Of a stretch of 8,199 bases of DNA, positions 5,889 through 8,199 are shown one piece after another. The notes beneath the pieces were generated by a model. The model saw only the letters and a program-made list of their open reading frames with translations, was not told the origin of the DNA and searched no databases. The stretch is taken from contig JANXCK010000167.1 of assembly GCA_025060055.1 (NCBI GenBank), positions 1 to 8,199 on the forward strand, read 5' to 3'. Within the stretch, counting starts at the first letter, position 1, and each line of letters opens with the position of its first letter. This DNA comes from Fimbriimonadales bacterium. GTDB taxonomy: Bacteria; Armatimonadota; Fimbriimonadia; Fimbriimonadales; GBS-DC. A program made the position numbers and the translations under genes.

Positions 5889-7165
5889 AGCGTGTGTACA
5901 GGGAACCTCGCTGTCAGCTCACGCACTTGGTAGCGTATACGGTGGAGCGCGGTCTCATCTTGGTAGTTGCGCAGCGCGTCACCCATCAGCCGTGCAATAA
6001 TCGGCATCTCCGCCTCGCGCATCCCGCGTGTGGTCACGGCAGGCGTGCCCACGCGCAACCCGCTCGTGACAAACGGCTTCTGCGTGTCGTATGGGATCAT
6101 ATTCTTGTTGGTAGTGATATACACGCTGTCCAGCACCTGCTGTGCGAGCTTGCCTGTGATACCCAGCGGGGTGAGGTCAATCAAGATTTTATGGCTATCG
6201 GTGCCACCTGCCACGAGGCGGAACCCTTCTTCCTGCAGGGCGTGCGCCAGCGCACGGGCGTTCGCCTTCACTTGCTGCTGGTATATCTTGAACTCAGGCT
6301 GCAGCGCTTCGTGGAAGCAAACTGCCTTGCCCGCAATCTGATGCATCAGCGGTCCGCCCTGCAGACCGGGAAACACGGCCTTGTCAATCAGTTGCGCATG
6401 CTCCCGCTTGCACAGGATGAGACCGCCACGCGGGCCGCGCAGCGTTTTGTGGGTGGTAGTCGTCACGAAATCGGCATAAGGGATAGGCGAGGGATACTCG
6501 CCCGCTGCCACAAGCCCCGCGTAGTGCGCAATATCCGCCATCAAGTATGCGCCCACCTCGTCGGCAATCGCGCGCATCGCTGCCCAGTCAATCACGCGGG
6601 GATACACTGTCGCGCCGCCCACGATGAGCTTCGGACGATGTTGCAACGCCAGCTCACGCAACTGGTCATAGTCAATCAGCTCGGTGTCGCGCCGCACGCC
6701 ATAATGCACGACCCGATACAGCATCCCCGAAAAGTTCACGGGGCTGCCGTGCGTGAGATGTCCGCCCTGCGCTAAGTCCAGTGCCATCATCGTGTCGCCG
6801 GGCTGTAGCACCGCGAAGCAGACCGCCATGTTCGCGTTCGCGCCTGAGTGAGGCTGCACATTCGCATGTTCCGCGCCAAACAGTCGCTTCGCCCGCTCAA
6901 TCGCGAGGTTCTCCACCTCGTCGTAGTACTCGCAACCGCCATAGTAGCGCTTGCCGGGGTAGCCCTCGGCATACTTGTCGGTCATCACAGAGCCGACCGC
7001 CTCGCGCACTGCCCGACTGGTGATGTTCTCCGACGCAATCAATTCGAGATTCTGCTCCTGTCGCGCCGTCTCTTTCTGAATCAGCGCGTAGATTTCGGGG
7101 TCTACCTCTGCCAAGCTTGCCGTCCGCTGCCGACGCACGATGTCAACATAGTCAATCACGCTCAT
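5885..7165 (-). CDS. glyA: Serine hydroxymethyltransferase
   Basis: This 426-residue cytoplasmic PLP enzyme interconverts serine and glycine while charging tetrahydrofolate to 5,10-methylene-THF, the main source of one-carbon units. All family landmarks are present: LIASEN (42-47), EGYPGKRYYGGCEYYD (67-82), PHSGANAN (105-112), DIAHYAGLVAAG (211-222) with Asp211 and His214, the PLP-lysine motif TTTTHKTLRGPRGG with Lys240, FPGLQGGP (265-272), and SGLRVGTPAVTTRG (368-381) with Arg371 for the substrate carboxylate. Length is normal and the gene looks intact. The ATG start is supported by GGGAG (7175-7179) nine bases upstream and a TACAAT box at 7189-7194. It is transcribed alone and converges on the cupin gene, with four overlapping bases and no terminator between them. 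Confidence 0.98.
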   Translation of the reverse strand: MSVIDYVDIVRRQRTASLAEVDPEIYALIQKETARQEQNLELIASENITSRAVREAVGSVMTDKYAEGYPGKRYYGGCEYYDEVENLAIERAKRLFGAEHANVQPHSGANANMAVCFAVLQPGDTMMALDLAQGGHLTHGSPVNFSGMLYRVVHYGVRRDTELIDYDQLRELALQHRPKLIVGGATVYPRVIDWAAMRAIADEVGAYLMADIAHYAGLVAAGEYPSPIPYADFVTTTTHKTLRGPRGGLILCKREHAQLIDKAVFPGLQGGPLMHQIAGKAVCFHEALQPEFKIYQQQVKANARALAHALQEEGFRLVAGGTDSHKILIDLTPLGITGKLAQQVLDSVYITTNKNMIPYDTQKPFVTSGLRVGTPAVTTRGMREAEMPIIARLMGDALRNYQDETALHRIRYQVRELTARFPVHTL

Positions 7166-7188
7166 AATAGTTGGCTCCCTGTGAGGAG

Positions 7189-7196
7189 ATTGTACC
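7189..7196 (-). promoter_or_regulatory. -10 element of glyA
   Basis: On the minus strand, GGTACAAT has TACAAT at 7189-7194. The expected start near 7182 gives a leader of about 17 nt that holds the GGGAG ribosome site. No -35 box is evident. No riboswitch-sized leader exists between promoter and ATG. Confidence 0.65.
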
Positions 7197-7258
7197 CCAA
7201 GAGCAGGTGAACCTCCACTCAGAGAGACCGTTCAGGGAAGCAGGCGGGTTTTTCGCAG

Positions 7259-7387
7259 CGTCGGCGTCCCGCCGACGCGCCTGCGTGGCACGGGCTTCCA
7301 GCCCGTGCAGCGTGGCACGGACAGTCGTGTCTATGCTTTGGCTTGGACAAGACCGTCCAAGCCACATCCGTCAGCGCGACGCCGACG
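7259..7387. repeat. Chain of five hairpins (family A and related)
   Basis: In order: CGTCGGCG (7259-7266)/CGCCGACG (7270-7277), perfect; GCACGGGCT (7288-7296)/AGCCCGTGC (7300-7308), perfect; GCACGGACA (7315-7323)/TGTCTATGC (7328-7336), 7 of 9; TGGCTTGGAC (7339-7348)/GTCCAAGCCA (7355-7364), perfect 10 bp; CGTCAGCG (7369-7376)/CGCCGACG (7380-7387), 7 of 8. GCGTGGCACGG is directly repeated at 7283 and 7310. The first two correspond to the two motifs found inside the coding tail near 910-1112. Confidence 0.85.
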
Positions 7388-7433
7388 CTACAAGGCAGGA
7401 CTTTTTGAACAGTCCCTCAGAGAAGAAATGGAG

Positions 7434-7535
7434 GGCTGAAGCCGTTGCTGTGCAAACCAAGCCCGCCTGCACGGGCTATCCAGCCGACGAAGGTCGGCTT
7501 CGTCTGCACAGGAACGGCTTCAGCCGTTAGGTACA
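7434..7535. repeat. Nested-palindrome element, family B copy 3, interior inverted
   Basis: The outer arms GGCTGAAGCCGTT (7434-7446) and AACGGCTTCAGCC (7513-7525) pair perfectly over 13 bp. The interior order is hairpin B (AGCCCG 7460-7465 with CGGGCT 7472-7477), then hairpin A (AGCCGAC 7482-7488 with GTCGGCT 7493-7499). This is the reverse of copies 1 and 2. The right flank AGGTACAT is shared with copy 1 in the same orientation. Confidence 0.9.
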
Positions 7536-7580
7536 TGCCTATTTCAACAGTGTCTCAGCCGTCCCGAAAAAAACCTCGCG

Positions 7581-7588
7581 GGTATAAT
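7581..7588 (+). promoter_or_regulatory. -10 element of the PolX gene, predicted leaderless start
   Basis: GGTATAAT has a perfect TATAAT at 7583-7588. Only six bases separate it from the ATG at 7595, so transcription should begin at or next to the A of the start codon. No SD sequence exists between them. Confidence 0.7.
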
Positions 7589-7594
7589 CGTGTC

Positions 7595-8199
7595 ATGTCC
7601 AACGAGGCGATTGCCCAGCAGTTGGAAGAACTCGCCGATTTGACCGACTTCATCGGGGACAGCCCCTTCAAATCACGCGCCTACCGACAGGCGGCGCGCA
7701 CTTTGGAAACCCTCCAGACTCCTGTTGAATCGATCGCTGAAGGCGGAATCGACGCGCTCACGGCAATCCCAGGTATTGGTGAGGCAATCGCCGAAAAAAT
7801 CCTCGCATACTTACACACGGGCGTCATCCCCAAGCGGATGCAGTTGCTACAGACAGTGCCCGTGGGTGTGTTGGAGGTGATGGCTGTTCCGGGAATCGGC
7901 GCGAAGACAGCGCGCTTGCTGTACGAGCAGCTCGGCGTGCGCGACTTAGAGAGCCTGCGCAACGCGCTGATGAGCGGCGCTGCCGACTCGCTGCCTCACT
8001 TCAGCCCGCACAAGCGCGAGCGACTGCTGCGCCTCGTTGACCTCAAGCATAAATCGCAGCGGCGCACGCCACTGGGACGCGCCCTGCCGCGCGGACGCGA
8101 ACTGCTACAAGCAATTCGGGAGCTTTCGGGGGTGCAGGACGCGCTACTGGGCGGCTCGGTGCGCCGCATGCAAGAGGATGTAGGCGATTTAGACTACCT
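7595..8199 (+). CDS. polX: DNA polymerase X family protein, N-terminal part (3' partial)
   Basis: Open from ATG 7595 to the window end, giving 201 complete codons. The N-terminal helix-rich part (about 1-50, with DFIGDSPFKSRAYRQAARTL) is the 8-kDa DNA-binding domain. Two helix-hairpin-helix motifs follow: LTAIPGIGEAIAEKI (55-69) and MAVPGIGAKTARLL (96-109). The polymerase palm begins at GGSVRRMQEDVGDLDY (186-201), where Asp198 and Asp200 are the first two metal-binding carboxylates. PolX enzymes fill short gaps in base-excision repair, and bacterial ones usually carry a C-terminal PHP exonuclease domain, which would lie beyond the window. The -10 box six bases upstream implies a leaderless mRNA. 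The gene is not interrupted in the visible part. Confidence 0.93.
   Translation, partial: MSNEAIAQQLEELADLTDFIGDSPFKSRAYRQAARTLETLQTPVESIAEGGIDALTAIPGIGEAIAEKILAYLHTGVIPKRMQLLQTVPVGVLEVMAVPGIGAKTARLLYEQLGVRDLESLRNALMSGAADSLPHFSPHKRERLLRLVDLKHKSQRRTPLGRALPRGRELLQAIRELSGVQDALLGGSVRRMQEDVGDLDY

Noticed and set aside
7398..7415. GGACTTTTTGAACAGTCC as a terminator or operator
   Set aside because: The stem is only 5 bp, the loop is AT-rich and no T-run follows; no partner site was found.

Overview
The window looks like a piece of a GC-rich, probably thermophilic bacterial chromosome. The lineage is a guess: the short GC-rich nested hairpin repeats between genes, the compact GGTAYAAT promoters that sit almost on the start codon, and the protein flavour (a large membrane protein with an amidotransferase/VWA-type C-terminus, a DUF6807 protein, a bacterial PolX) would fit an Armatimonadota-like organism. 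Nothing in the window proves this.

Layout from left to right. Positions 2-1177 (+) hold the C-terminal part of a membrane protein whose beginning lies outside the window; its cytoplasmic tail contains a repeat family that elsewhere is intergenic. Positions 1178-1430 contain one nested-palindrome element (family B) and a promoter. Positions 1431-1811 (+) encode a small zinc-ribbon, two-helix membrane protein. Positions 1812-2348 have no credible gene and are packed with three repeat families (A, B, C), including what looks like one element inserted inside another. Positions 2349-4079 (-) encode a CPA2 cation/proton antiporter with a TrkA-N domain. A divergent promoter region follows, then a two-gene unit on the + strand: a DUF6807 (PmoA-like) protein (4292-5419) and an RmlC-like cupin (5421-5888). 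The cupin converges on glyA (5885-7165, -) with overlapping stop codons. Positions 7166-7594 hold the glyA promoter, a chain of hairpins and another family B element. Positions 7595-8199 (+) hold the N-terminal 201 codons of a PolX-family DNA polymerase that runs off the end.

The genes do not form one pathway. The clearest functional link is the translationally coupled DUF6807/cupin pair, which may act on a sugar or other small molecule. The antiporter, SHMT and PolX are housekeeping genes transcribed singly from their own promoters.

The most notable content is non-coding. Five starts share a GGTAYAAT-like -10 hexamer, and in two cases the predicted transcript starts at or within a few bases of the start codon. 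The repeats show coding-region invasion, internal inversion and nesting. I found no CRISPR array, tRNA, rRNA, transposase or clearly novel defence system.
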